Assembly (NCBI GenBank): GCA_009930275.1
Contig: RZYP01000114.1
Coordinates: 1-6,596, forward strand
Reading direction: 5' to 3'
DNA: 6,596 nucleotides
DNA from: Negativicutes bacterium
GTDB lineage: Bacteria; Bacillota_C; Negativicutes; Acidaminococcales; Acidaminococcaceae
Part shown: in pieces, positions 1-5,568 of the stretch
Layout of the letters: every line of letters begins with the position of its first letter
How positions within the stretch are numbered: position 1 is the stretch's first letter
Notes under the pieces: model-generated
The model's database searches: none
Seen by the model: only the letters and a program-made list of their open reading frames with translations
Told to the model about the DNA's origin: nothing
Translations under genes and position numbers: made by a program

Positions 1-46
1 AATTGAGAACTATGCGGCATTTGCAAATTAAAAAAGCGAGGTAGGT

Positions 47-277
47 ATGCATCCAGACATGGCATCTGTTATAACGACGATACGCAATTCGTTACCACCA
101 GTGTTTACGCGTGACGTTGCAGCTAGTAAACTTGGCGGTCTGCTCGGGGCAAAAACGTTAAAAAATATTGATCATAGGGGGGAAGGGCCGGGAACAAAAG
201 TCAGGATGGGAAAGAAGGTACTCTACGAACGAGAGAGTTTTGTTGATTGGTTAAAACAATATTATAAATTAGAGTGA
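47..277 (+). CDS. Small AlpA/excisionase-like helix-turn-helix DNA-binding protein
   Basis: A 76-residue protein with a winged-helix/HTH pattern typical of AlpA and excisionase-like regulators. Residues about 17-30 hold a hydrophobic 'PPVFTRDVAASKL' helix. It is followed by 'GGLLGAKTLKNID', which would be the turn and recognition helix, a Gly/Pro-rich wing ('RGEGPGTKV'), a basic strand 'RMGKKVLYER' and a terminal helix 'ESFVDWLKQYY'. The pattern of GG-L, T-L-x-N-D, GEGP, and Y-x-R-E-x-x-x-x-W is common to small regulators found next to integrases. They bind DNA and either direct excision or activate an element's early genes. The start at 47 is supported by a GAGGTAGG Shine-Dalgarno region just upstream (38-45). 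The stop codon (275-277) lies inside a long palindrome. The family call rests on pattern recognition. The role in this element is inferred from the integrase and replication-type gene elsewhere in the window. Confidence 0.7.
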   Translation: MHPDMASVITTIRNSLPPVFTRDVAASKLGGLLGAKTLKNIDHRGEGPGTKVRMGKKVLYERESFVDWLKQYYKLE

Positions 278-315
278 CACGAGTGGCACGGACCGGGTCC
301 GTGCCACTCGTGTCA
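275..315. repeat. Perfect 41-bp palindrome (20-bp arms) at the end of the small HTH gene
   Basis: Arms 275-294 and 296-315 are exact reverse complements around a single central G (295). The left arm begins TGACACGAGTGG and the right arm ends CCACTCGTGTCA. The TGA that opens the left arm is the stop codon of the HTH gene. The stem is GC-rich and could form a strong hairpin or cruciform. On the plus strand it is followed by ATAAGTTGTTGG, which is not a clean T-run, so it is at best an imperfect terminator. On the minus strand the tail is more T/A-rich. It could also be a binding site for a dimeric protein or a relic of a mobile repeat. The symmetry is seen directly; the function is open. Confidence 0.85.
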
Positions 316-900
316 TAAGTTGTTGGTTCAAAGATCTATATTTTCTCTGCCATCTCCAGGTATTGAAATTATGTCCGCCGGAAGCCTCGTATCCTTCACC
401 GGCCATGGCTTTCTCACGTCAGCGACCTACTCCACCGCATAGTGACGGAATTGCCAGAGGAAGCTTAGGAGACTGAACCGAGTAATCATTGAGACAAAGG
501 GTTTGAACGACTGCCTATCAGCGGACTGATAGTTACTCTCTCGCCGCTCGGAGGACGTGTTCATGCCAGTAAGCAGCACGGCGGTCACAATACAAGATTT
601 GAAGATGAAGCTTCCAGACAGCGAAAATTATTCAAAAATACTCATTAAATAAGACACATACATCGCAATCCGCACTCTGGACAATCAGTCTGGACACCAG
701 CGCTGGACGCGTCAGGACGATACATCTCGGGTGGACACCATTCTTTGACATTTACTCCTAGCACATAACCTCAGCTTAGAAATCAATAGCCATTAAGATA
801 ATTATTTTTTAGCAATAAAATTATATAGTTAATCATCATAGTAATTAGCGTTGTAATCTTTATGCAGTCTACCCCACGGGGGCTGTCCAAAACAGAACTC
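316..900. other. Gene-poor stretch, no convincing coding sequence
   Basis: About 585 bases without an ORF I would defend. Composition changes along it: roughly balanced from 316 to 770, then strongly AT-rich at about 781-860, then GC-rich just before istB. It contains a small hairpin (CTATCAG 515-521 paired with CTGATAG 526-532) and a run of TGGAC direct repeats, listed separately. Nothing resembling istA, the gene that normally precedes istB, can be read in it. A short minus-strand reading of about 45 codons over 420-275 passes through the palindrome and is probably chance. The region is best seen as decayed sequence between the element's regulator and the IS21 remnant. Confidence 0.5.
677..715. 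repeat. Three degenerate 13-bp direct repeats starting CTGGAC
   Basis: Three adjacent units begin at 677 (CTGGACAATCAGT), 690 (CTGGACACCAGCG) and 703 (CTGGACGCGTCAG). A further TGGACACC follows at 732, and the sequence TTTGACA ends at 750. Evenly spaced short repeats could be iterons, sites for a regulator, or the repeated binding sites that IS21-type transposons carry near their ends. The TG/CA-type terminus nearby mildly favours a decayed transposon end. The repeat pattern is visible; its meaning is uncertain. Confidence 0.45.
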
Positions 901-929
901 CTAAGTGCTCCCCGTAGGGGAGCACTTAG
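901..929. repeat. 13-bp inverted repeat (hairpin) directly upstream of istB
   Basis: CTAAGTGCTCCCC (901-913) and GGGGAGCACTTAG (917-929) are perfect complements around a GTA loop. The hairpin ends three bases before the first in-frame ATG of istB, and its GGGGAG (917-922) is also the best Shine-Dalgarno candidate for that ATG. Folding would therefore hide the ribosome site. A similar CCCC-AC-GGGG motif lies just upstream at about 872-881. The hairpin coincides with the change from AT-rich to GC-rich sequence, so it may mark the boundary where istA was lost. Confidence 0.7.
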
Positions 930-932
930 ATA

Positions 933-1709
933 ATGGACAACTGCTTCAACATAGGCGCGAATGTCATGCTCATGTTCTATGCCAAACAACTCCGCCTCTC
1001 CGGCATCCTGGACTCACTGGAGATCCGCAACCGTCAAGCCTTGGAGCAGAAGCTCGCCTACACCGACTTCCTGGCCTTGCTCATCGAAGACGAGATCGCT
1101 CGCCGTGAGCAGCGTAAACTCGTCATGAGGCAGCGCCGGGCTGGTATCAACGCGCAGAAGACGCTCGAAAGCTACGACTTCACCTTCAACCTTGGGGTGA
1201 ACCAGGCGCAGATCATGGATCTGTCCACCTGTCGCTACCTGGAGGAGAAGGTCCCGGTGCTCATCGTCGGCCCCTGCGGCACAGGCAAGAGCCACCTTGC
1301 CCAAGCACTGGGCCACATCGCCGTACGTCGCGGCTACGACACCGTGTTCGCCTCCCATGCTAAGCTGCTGGGCCAACTCGCCTCAGCGCGGGCTGTGGGC
1401 AACTTCGAACGCAAGCTGGCGGCGCTGACCAAGGCAGACCTGCTCATCATCGACGACTTCGGTCTCAAGCCCATGCGCCCCGGTCAGGACGAAGACTTCC
1501 ACGACGTCATCGCAGATCGCTACGAGCGGCGGCCAACGATCATCACCAGCAACCTGGACTTCTCGGAATGGAAAGACGCCTTCCACAACAAACTGCTGGG
1601 GGCAGCCACTCTCGACCGGATCAAGCACGGCGCCTATCAAATCGTGCTGGACGGCAAGAGCTACAGGACTCCTCGCATGGATGTTTCCCTTTGCAGAGGC
1701 GACTCATAA
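933..1709 (+). CDS. istB: IS21-family helper ATPase IstB
   Basis: AAA+ ATPase that assists the IstA transposase in target DNA selection and strand transfer in IS21 elements. Counting from the first ATG (258 residues), the N-terminal helical region contains KQLRLSGILDSLE (about 18-30), the usual IstB opening. A Walker A motif GPCGTGKS lies at 113-120, Walker B LLIIDDFG at 170-177, a sensor-1 TSN at 205-207 and a likely arginine finger in LDRI (R229). The C-terminus DGKSYRTPR is typical of the family, so the protein appears complete and its length is normal. The start is uncertain. ATG 933 has a GGGGAG ten bases upstream but lies beside a hairpin; ATG 966 or 972 would be closer to the usual IstB N-terminus. 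With no istA beside it, transposition would need IstA supplied from elsewhere. GC-rich composition contrasts with the AT-rich genes to the right. Confidence 0.93.
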   Translation: MDNCFNIGANVMLMFYAKQLRLSGILDSLEIRNRQALEQKLAYTDFLALLIEDEIARREQRKLVMRQRRAGINAQKTLESYDFTFNLGVNQAQIMDLSTCRYLEEKVPVLIVGPCGTGKSHLAQALGHIAVRRGYDTVFASHAKLLGQLASARAVGNFERKLAALTKADLLIIDDFGLKPMRPGQDEDFHDVIADRYERRPTIITSNLDFSEWKDAFHNKLLGAATLDRIKHGAYQIVLDGKSYRTPRMDVSLCRGDS

Positions 1710-1763
1710 ACACGTAACCAGACGAGGTCGTCCGAGCGAAAATCTCTCACTTTTGCTGGCTCT
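1710..1763. other. Left flank of the IS1111 insertion, downstream of istB
   Basis: Fifty-four non-coding bases between the istB stop and the predicted IS1111 end. They finish TTTTGCTGGCTCT, which is the left half of the reconstructed insertion site. The TGGCTCT matches TGGCGCT at 3174-3180 except at one base, supporting the idea that both belong to the repeats of one IS21 right end. Confidence 0.45.
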
Positions 1764-1787
1764 TATATGGCCCCGCCCCGGAGTCAA
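1764..1787 (-). promoter_or_regulatory. Right-end half of a predicted circle-junction promoter
   Basis: On the minus strand TTGACT (complement of 1782-1787) matches the -35 consensus at five of six positions. The right end then finishes ...CCATATA at 1764. If the element circularises, this abuts the left end TGATGGG (3143 downwards). The junction creates TATGAT, five of six of the -10 consensus, with a 16-bp spacer, reading into the transposase gene. In the inserted form the -35 has no such partner. Assembly of a strong promoter only at the circle junction is known for IS110-family and several other IS elements. The exact spacer depends on the inferred ends. Confidence 0.6.
1767..1779. repeat. 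IS1111 subterminal inverted repeat, right end
   Basis: ATGGCCCCGCCCC, an exact 13-bp inverted copy of 3124-3136. It lies beyond the 3' end of the transposase gene, three bases inside the inferred right terminus. Confidence 0.85.
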
Positions 1788-2033
1788 GAAAAGAGATCTG
1801 CTTCAAGAAATGACGGATGCACTCGTATATCCGGCGTCAATCCCTGTAGGTTGCGCCCTGATGGATTTCCGCGCTTTCGGTCCTTATCGATTAGTCGGCC
1901 TTGCAGCCCAGAGCCACTTCAGGTTTTCCAAAAGCCGGTCCGACCTTCTTGCCCATCTCTCTTTTCTTGGCACCCTCGGTGAGATATCTTATCAAAAAAG
2001 TTTTATCGTTTTCGGTAGTTGAGCGAGAACATT
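1788..2033 (-). ncRNA. Candidate bridge RNA region in the right end of the IS1111 element
   Basis: About 245 non-coding bases lie between the transposase stop and the right subterminal repeat. In IS110-family elements the long non-coding end encodes the bridge RNA, which pairs with both target and donor DNA; in the IS1111 group this lies downstream of the transposase gene. Read on the minus strand, several short stems are possible, for example GTCGG with CCGAC (about 1940 and 1895) and GGCG with CGCC (about 1855 and 1833). Short guide-like matches occur: AGGGTGCC (complement of 1969-1976) is identical to the right target flank; TGGCTCT (complement of 1910-1916) is identical to the left flank; CCATCA (complement of 1859-1864) is complementary to TGATGG at the element's own left end. 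The RNA's exact ends and fold cannot be determined here. Confidence 0.5.
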
Positions 2034-3068
2034 TTATGCCGCAGCACCGTATTCAGTTCCGCGTGCCATCATGCTCCACACAACCCGGGCCGTCTTATTG
2101 GCCAAGGCCACGCTTGCCTTGTTCATCCCGCGTCTCTCGCTCAATTCATTCAACCATCCAGTCCAGCGCTCGTTTCCGAAAGGTGATCCGCCCATAGCCA
2201 CGGAGCGCAAGACTGATCGTGCTCCATGGATTAATAGGGTGCGCACATATGAGTCCCCTCGTTTGCTGATCCCCAGCATTCGCTGCTTCCCTCCGGTGGA
2301 GTGCTGACGCGGAACAAGTCCCAGATATGCTGCGAACTGGCGACCATTTTTAAAATCGTTGATCGCCCCCGCCTCAGCCAGAAGGATTGTCGCAGTGATG
2401 ATACCGACTCCAGGGACGCGCATAAGACGCTGACAGATTTCGTTGGTCTTAACGATCGCCTTCAAAGCTACATCTTGTTCAGCGATTTTGACATCGAGGA
2501 ATACTATTGTGTCGTAGAGGCTCCGGATGAGCTGCCGCATAACTCCTGAAATTTCGTTATTCGGATCATCAATGACCACAGGTAGGAGGTTACGGACGGC
2601 ATTTGCTCCTTGACGGAAGACAATGCCGTTCTCCGCTAACAGACCACGGACTTGATTGATTGTTGCCGTTCTGGCTTGGATAAAGCCTTGGCGAACACGA
2701 TGGAGTGATTGGATATCGGCCTGAGCCTGACTTTTGCGAGGAACAAAACGCATATGCGGTCGCTGTACTGCTTCGCAGATTGCAGCCGCATCATTAGCGT
2801 CGTTCTTGTCGGCTACGAGGTAGGGCTTGACGAATCGGGGATGAATACGACGTACGGTATGACCGCAGGACTCGATCACCCGAGCCCAGTAAGCGGAAGT
2901 GCCGCAAGCTTCCAGGCCGACCAGGCATTCCGGTAGATTCGCAAAGAAATTTGCGACTTGGTCGCGACGCAGCTTCCTTCGCAGGCCTACCTTGCCATTG
3001 GCGACTACGCCATGAAGCTGAAAGGTATTTTTTGCCAAATCAACGCCGATCACGGTAATAGCACTCAT
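2034..3068 (-). CDS. IS110-family (IS1111 group) transposase, DEDD RuvC-like recombinase
   Basis: A 344-residue recombinase that moves its own element through a circular intermediate using an RNA guide. The N-terminal RuvC-like domain has GVDLAKN (D10), GLEACG (E53) and KNDANDA (D90 and D93), giving the complete DEDD set. A coiled middle region (about 110-205) follows, then a helix-hairpin-helix RVPGVGIITATILLAEAG (217-234). The C-terminal Tnp20 domain contains HSTGGKQRMLGISKRGD, with S257 the probable second catalytic residue. Length and motif order are normal and there is no frameshift. The start ATG (complement of 3066-3068) is preceded on the minus strand by GGAGG eight bases upstream, which is occluded by a hairpin described separately. 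The nearest relatives I recognise are IS1111-type transposases of proteobacteria. Confidence 0.96.
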   Translation of the reverse strand: MSAITVIGVDLAKNTFQLHGVVANGKVGLRRKLRRDQVANFFANLPECLVGLEACGTSAYWARVIESCGHTVRRIHPRFVKPYLVADKNDANDAAAICEAVQRPHMRFVPRKSQAQADIQSLHRVRQGFIQARTATINQVRGLLAENGIVFRQGANAVRNLLPVVIDDPNNEISGVMRQLIRSLYDTIVFLDVKIAEQDVALKAIVKTNEICQRLMRVPGVGIITATILLAEAGAINDFKNGRQFAAYLGLVPRQHSTGGKQRMLGISKRGDSYVRTLLIHGARSVLRSVAMGGSPFGNERWTGWLNELSERRGMNKASVALANKTARVVWSMMARGTEYGAAA

Positions 3069-3141
3069 GGGATGGCCTCCTTCAAAGAAATTGATACTTC
3101 CTTGATGCCCTACTCCGTTTGGAGGGGCGGGGCCATCCCAT
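3067..3141 (-). promoter_or_regulatory. Hairpin that would hide the transposase ribosome-binding site and start codon
   Basis: On the minus strand, ATGGGATGGCC (complement of 3131-3141) can pair with GGCCATCCCAT (complement of 3067-3077), an 11-bp perfect stem. The second arm contains the 3' half of the GGAGG Shine-Dalgarno and the first two bases of the ATG. A transcript entering from outside the element would carry both arms and be poorly translated, a protection used by several IS elements. A transcript from the circle-junction promoter would probably start within or just after the first arm. The pairing is seen in the sequence; the regulatory effect is inferred. Confidence 0.55.
3124..3136. 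repeat. IS1111 subterminal inverted repeat, left end
   Basis: GGGGCGGGGCCAT, the exact reverse complement of 1767-1779. It sits upstream of the transposase gene, seven bases inside the inferred left terminus at 3143. Confidence 0.85.
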
Positions 3142-3143
3142 CA

Positions 3144-3167
3144 ATTAAGGGTGCCATTAAGGGTGCC
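3144..3167. repeat. Tandem duplication of a 12-bp unit at the IS1111 insertion flank
   Basis: ATTAAGGGTGCC occurs twice head to tail (3144-3155 and 3156-3167), immediately outside the inferred left end of the IS1111 element. A related AGGGGTGCCC lies at 3184-3193. The doubled unit could be part of the IS21 end-repeat array, or a by-product of the insertion. Confidence 0.75.
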
Positions 3168-3200
3168 CACGGAATGGCGCTATAGGGGTGCCCGTTCACA
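3168..3200 (+). repeat. Putative right terminus of the IS21-type remnant
   Basis: The stretch holds AATGGCGCTATAGGGGTGCC and finishes GTTCACA at 3200. Its TGGC-CT-AT-GGGTGCC core repeats the sequence created when the IS1111 element is removed (TGGCTCT joined to ATTAAGGGTGCC). IS21 ends carry repeated transposase sites and terminate in CA on this side. No matching left end with TGTGAACGGG was found in the window. Confidence 0.35.
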
Positions 3201-3338
3201 AGAGCAGCATCTGTCGCGAAACCTCCAACGCTGGCATTGATGCACACCGGAATAATAAAATAGACATCGACAATCATATTCCGTAAATACTGTAAACAAC
3301 CTAATCCTACGTATTTAAAGCCAACATCGAGGGAGTTC
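3201..3338. other. Leader of the replication-type gene
   Basis: Non-coding 138 bases that become AT-rich towards the gene. I see no promoter that meets both boxes and spacing. AT-rich candidates such as TAATAA and TAAAAT (3253-3261) lack a well-spaced -35. An overlapping minus-strand reading of 76 codons over 3340-3110 crosses the IS boundary and has no family resemblance, so it is not called. Confidence 0.4.
3329..3335 (+). promoter_or_regulatory. Ribosome-binding site for the 712-codon gene
   Basis: GAGGGAG lies just upstream of ATG 3339 and sets this start. Spacing is short (three to five bases depending on the pairing register) but it is the only purine-rich site nearby. Confidence 0.6.
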
Positions 3339-5477
3339 ATGAAAAATTCATTTGAAAACGATAATTTTCAAACCGCTCCAACTATTTCTGATATGCTATT
3401 AGGTGTCGAAGCAATTAAAAAAATATATTGGCACGACGATTTAGATTCTAGTACTACTATTTACTGGGAATACGGATTAGAAAAAACATACGATAAAGAA
3501 ATGTTACGTGATTTACTGAATAGAACAATTCAATTAGATAAAAATTTACTTATAAAAATTCTAAAAAAATGCTTTTCTGAGTGCGAAATAACAAAAAATG
3601 AGATTATCTGTGAAACTTATAAATTTCAACTCGATGGCATTGAAGCTGGTAAATTTCATAATTTTGTCAATAAATCTGAAATAGACAAAAAACTTGGACA
3701 TATTGAACTATTCATATCAATTTATTACGGAATAATAAAAAATAAAGCATTTGAAGAATTATTAAAAAAATTTGACTTAGATCTTTCAATTTCAAAAAGA
3801 TTTCTTTTGAACGAAAAATATGGATTTTATCATCAAAATACTTTTTTAGATAATGAAATTAAAAGTTGCCCCACAGAAAAATCAATTTTTGAAGATTACA
3901 ACTTTGAAAAAAAGGAAAAATATATATACACAAACCAAGACGGTTCTTATAGCTTTATATTACAAACATTTTCAAACGGTAAAGACATAATAAACTTTCC
4001 ATGTTCCTTATTCATCAACCCTAAAAACACGAAAAGGACCAAAATTTTTGACTGGCTATGCCCAAAAATGCCACTTCCACTGTACAATAAACATATAATT
4101 TGTGGCTGTCATCTTTCTAAGAATCAAGTTTTTATATGTGAAAATGAACATCAGTGCGAAAATATCTTAAAAAATCATAAAAATATAGCAGATAATTTTG
4201 CAATCACAACTTGGACTGGAGGCTTAGATTATACAATAAACATGACAGACTGGAGAGATTTAAATGGAAAAAAAATTCTTATATTCGTAGACTTTAAAAA
4301 GGAAAGCATAAATAATGCATATAAAATATGGATAGAATTAAAAAAAATAAATGCAAAAATAATTGCATTTGCACTTCCAAACATACAATCGAAAAACAAC
4401 AAACTTGAAAATATTAATATTTATCAATTAACAGGAGAACCAACAGATTATCCAGAAATTTATAAATTTGCAGCATTCGCTAAAGATCATTTTGATATTG
4501 AATTTGAAATAAATAATAATGAAGAATATCTTGATATACAAGATCTTCTACTTAATAAATATCCAGATGATGAAAAAATACTTGATCCAATAATAAACTC
4601 TGGCGACAAAGTAATGATACTTGCATCTAGAGGATCTGGTAAAACTTGGTTTTCAACCCACATTGCGTGCTCAATTGCAATGGGAGAGCATTCAGTCGGC
4701 GGAGAATACGACACTCCAAAGCCAGCCAAAGTGCTTGTTATCGATGGGGAGATGAGGGAAAAGAAGCTACAAGAACGTTACAAAGCTTGTATAAAGAACA
4801 ATCGACATAAAATTGGAAACAATTTACGGCTACGTCCTCTAGCAAGTAATATTACCAAACAAAATCTCGAAAATCAAGAATGCGTAAGATCTCTTTCAAA
4901 CAGCATTAAATGGGCCGATGTTATTTTTTTAGACAGTCTTTTTTATTTGTTTCCTGGTTCTATGGGATCTCAAATTGAAAATTGCAAACTTCTTATAGAC
5001 TTCATTAACAAACCAGAAATGAAGAATAAAACAGTCATTTTAATTGATCATACAGGAAAGAACAATAAAGACTCTTACGGATCAATTGGAAAAGAAATTG
5101 GTCTTGATTTGATTATTAAAATAGACAAATTAAAAAACAATTCAGGTGAAACATTTAAATTGTCATATACTAAACATAGAAATTTAAGCCAATCTCAAGT
5201 TAAAGAAATTAAATATAAATTTAATATTGACGCAAACGGACATGCTACGTTCAATGTGTTAAAAGAAAAAAACGAAACAGAAATTACAAGCAGCGATCAA
5301 AAAGACACAGAAAAGTCTACTATGACAAAAAGTAAATTTACCAATGAACAAAAAGAGGAAGTAATAAAACTTTATTTACAGAAATTAAGCTACCGAGAGA
5401 TTGAACAAAGAACAGGAATATCTCGCAGTACTATAAGTAACATAATAAAAAAAACACATAATAAGTCTCAAAAGTAA
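3339..5477 (+). CDS. Mobile-element primase/helicase-like protein: possible TOPRIM, RepA-type ATPase and C-terminal HTH
   Basis: A 712-residue, very AT-rich gene. Residues 1 to about 230 are not recognised. Residues about 255-350 look TOPRIM-like: VFICENE (E268/E270), then KILIFVDF (D318) followed by alternating strands and helices, but the usual second aspartate of DxD is not clear. Residues about 415-640 form a RecA/RepA-fold ATPase: Walker A ASRGSGKT (429-436), VIDGEMR with E471 in the place of the RepA-family catalytic glutamate, Walker B DVIFLDSL (527-534), LIDHTGK (H571) and a KHRN motif near the end. The last 45 residues carry a helix-turn-helix, EQKEEVIKLY...SYREIEQRTGISRSTISNIIKK, of the kind seen in resolvases and terminase-like proteins. 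Known relatives of this ATPase type are hexameric replicative helicases of plasmids and primase-helicases of phage satellites. I infer a role in replication of the host element, with the HTH as a possible origin-binding module. A defence-system ATPase is an alternative. Confidence 0.75.
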   Translation: MKNSFENDNFQTAPTISDMLLGVEAIKKIYWHDDLDSSTTIYWEYGLEKTYDKEMLRDLLNRTIQLDKNLLIKILKKCFSECEITKNEIICETYKFQLDGIEAGKFHNFVNKSEIDKKLGHIELFISIYYGIIKNKAFEELLKKFDLDLSISKRFLLNEKYGFYHQNTFLDNEIKSCPTEKSIFEDYNFEKKEKYIYTNQDGSYSFILQTFSNGKDIINFPCSLFINPKNTKRTKIFDWLCPKMPLPLYNKHIICGCHLSKNQVFICENEHQCENILKNHKNIADNFAITTWTGGLDYTINMTDWRDLNGKKILIFVDFKKESINNAYKIWIELKKINAKIIAFALPNIQSKNNKLENINIYQLTGEPTDYPEIYKFAAFAKDHFDIEFEINNNEEYLDIQDLLLNKYPDDEKILDPIINSGDKVMILASRGSGKTWFSTHIACSIAMGEHSVGGEYDTPKPAKVLVIDGEMREKKLQERYKACIKNNRHKIGNNLRLRPLASNITKQNLENQECVRSLSNSIKWADVIFLDSLFYLFPGSMGSQIENCKLLIDFINKPEMKNKTVILIDHTGKNNKDSYGSIGKEIGLDLIIKIDKLKNNSGETFKLSYTKHRNLSQSQVKEIKYKFNIDANGHATFNVLKEKNETEITSSDQKDTEKSTMTKSKFTNEQKEEVIKLYLQKLSYREIEQRTGISRSTISNIIKKTHNKSQK

Positions 5478-5568
5478 ATCCATAAACTCCTAAAAGGGGG
5501 GTGTAAAATATTTTGTGCATACGGTCCGTTGTCAAATAATCGACCCGACAAGGAGACGACAACCACAC
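5478..5568. other. Junction between the replication-type gene and transposase debris
   Basis: About 90 bases. Composition switches from AT-rich to GC-richer near 5520. ACTCCTAAAAGGGGGG (about 5486-5502) offers only a weak stem, and AAAATATTTT (5506-5515) is a small palindrome. No convincing terminator follows the 712-codon gene. Confidence 0.35.

Larger units (their letters stand above)
1764..3143 (-). mobile_element. Complete IS110-family insertion sequence, IS1111 group (about 1380 bp)
   Basis: The element consists of a minus-strand DEDD transposase (2034-3068), a short left end (3069-3143) and a long non-coding right end (1764-2033). A perfect 13-bp inverted repeat, ATGGCCCCGCCCC at 1767-1779 and its complement at 3124-3136, is the subterminal repeat that defines the IS1111 group. 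In this group these repeats lie about 7 bp inside the left end and 3 bp inside the right end. Applying that rule gives 3143 and 1764 as ends. Two observations support this placement: the flanks then rejoin into a sequence resembling a repeat at 3174-3191, and the abutted ends form a promoter. No target duplication is expected for this family. Length, gene and repeats all suggest an intact, potentially active element. Confidence 0.85.
933..3200 (+). mobile_element. IS21-family remnant: orphan istB plus right end, split by an IS1111 insertion
   Basis: IS21-family elements encode a DDE transposase (IstA) followed by its ATPase helper (IstB), and carry several repeats near ends that begin TG and finish CA. 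Here istB looks full length, but no istA or left end is visible upstream. If the IS1111 element at 1764-3143 is removed, the sequence after istB joins to read TGGCTCT then ATTAAGGGTGCC. This resembles TGGCGCTATAGGGGTGCC at 3174-3191, a repeat arrangement expected of an IS21 right end. The last plausible base is the CA of GTTCACA at 3200. The left limit is unknown, so the start given is only the first codon of istB. Inference from repeats and gene content; moderate confidence. Confidence 0.4.

Noticed and set aside
275..420. Minus-strand reading of about 45 codons starting near 408 and passing through the palindrome
   Set aside because: No ribosome-binding site or family resemblance; it ends just after the palindrome and is too short to defend.
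515..532. Seven-bp hairpin CTATCAG/CTGATAG as a terminator
   Set aside because: Followed by TTACTCTCTCG, not a T-run, and no gene ends nearby.
1014..1376. 120-codon minus-strand open frame inside istB
   Set aside because: Lies entirely within the clear istB gene on the opposite strand, has no recognisable motif and is a by-product of GC-rich codon use.
1681..2022. 113-codon plus-strand frame after istB
   Set aside because: Overlaps the end of istB, runs through the IS1111 right terminus and bridge RNA region, and shows no family pattern.
3237..3261. Promoter for the 712-codon gene with TTGATG and TAAAAT
   Set aside because: Spacing of about 13 bp is too short for a standard promoter.
3110..3340. 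76-codon minus-strand frame between the IS and the large gene
   Set aside because: Crosses the inferred IS1111 left boundary and the repeat array; composition and sequence give no support for a real protein.
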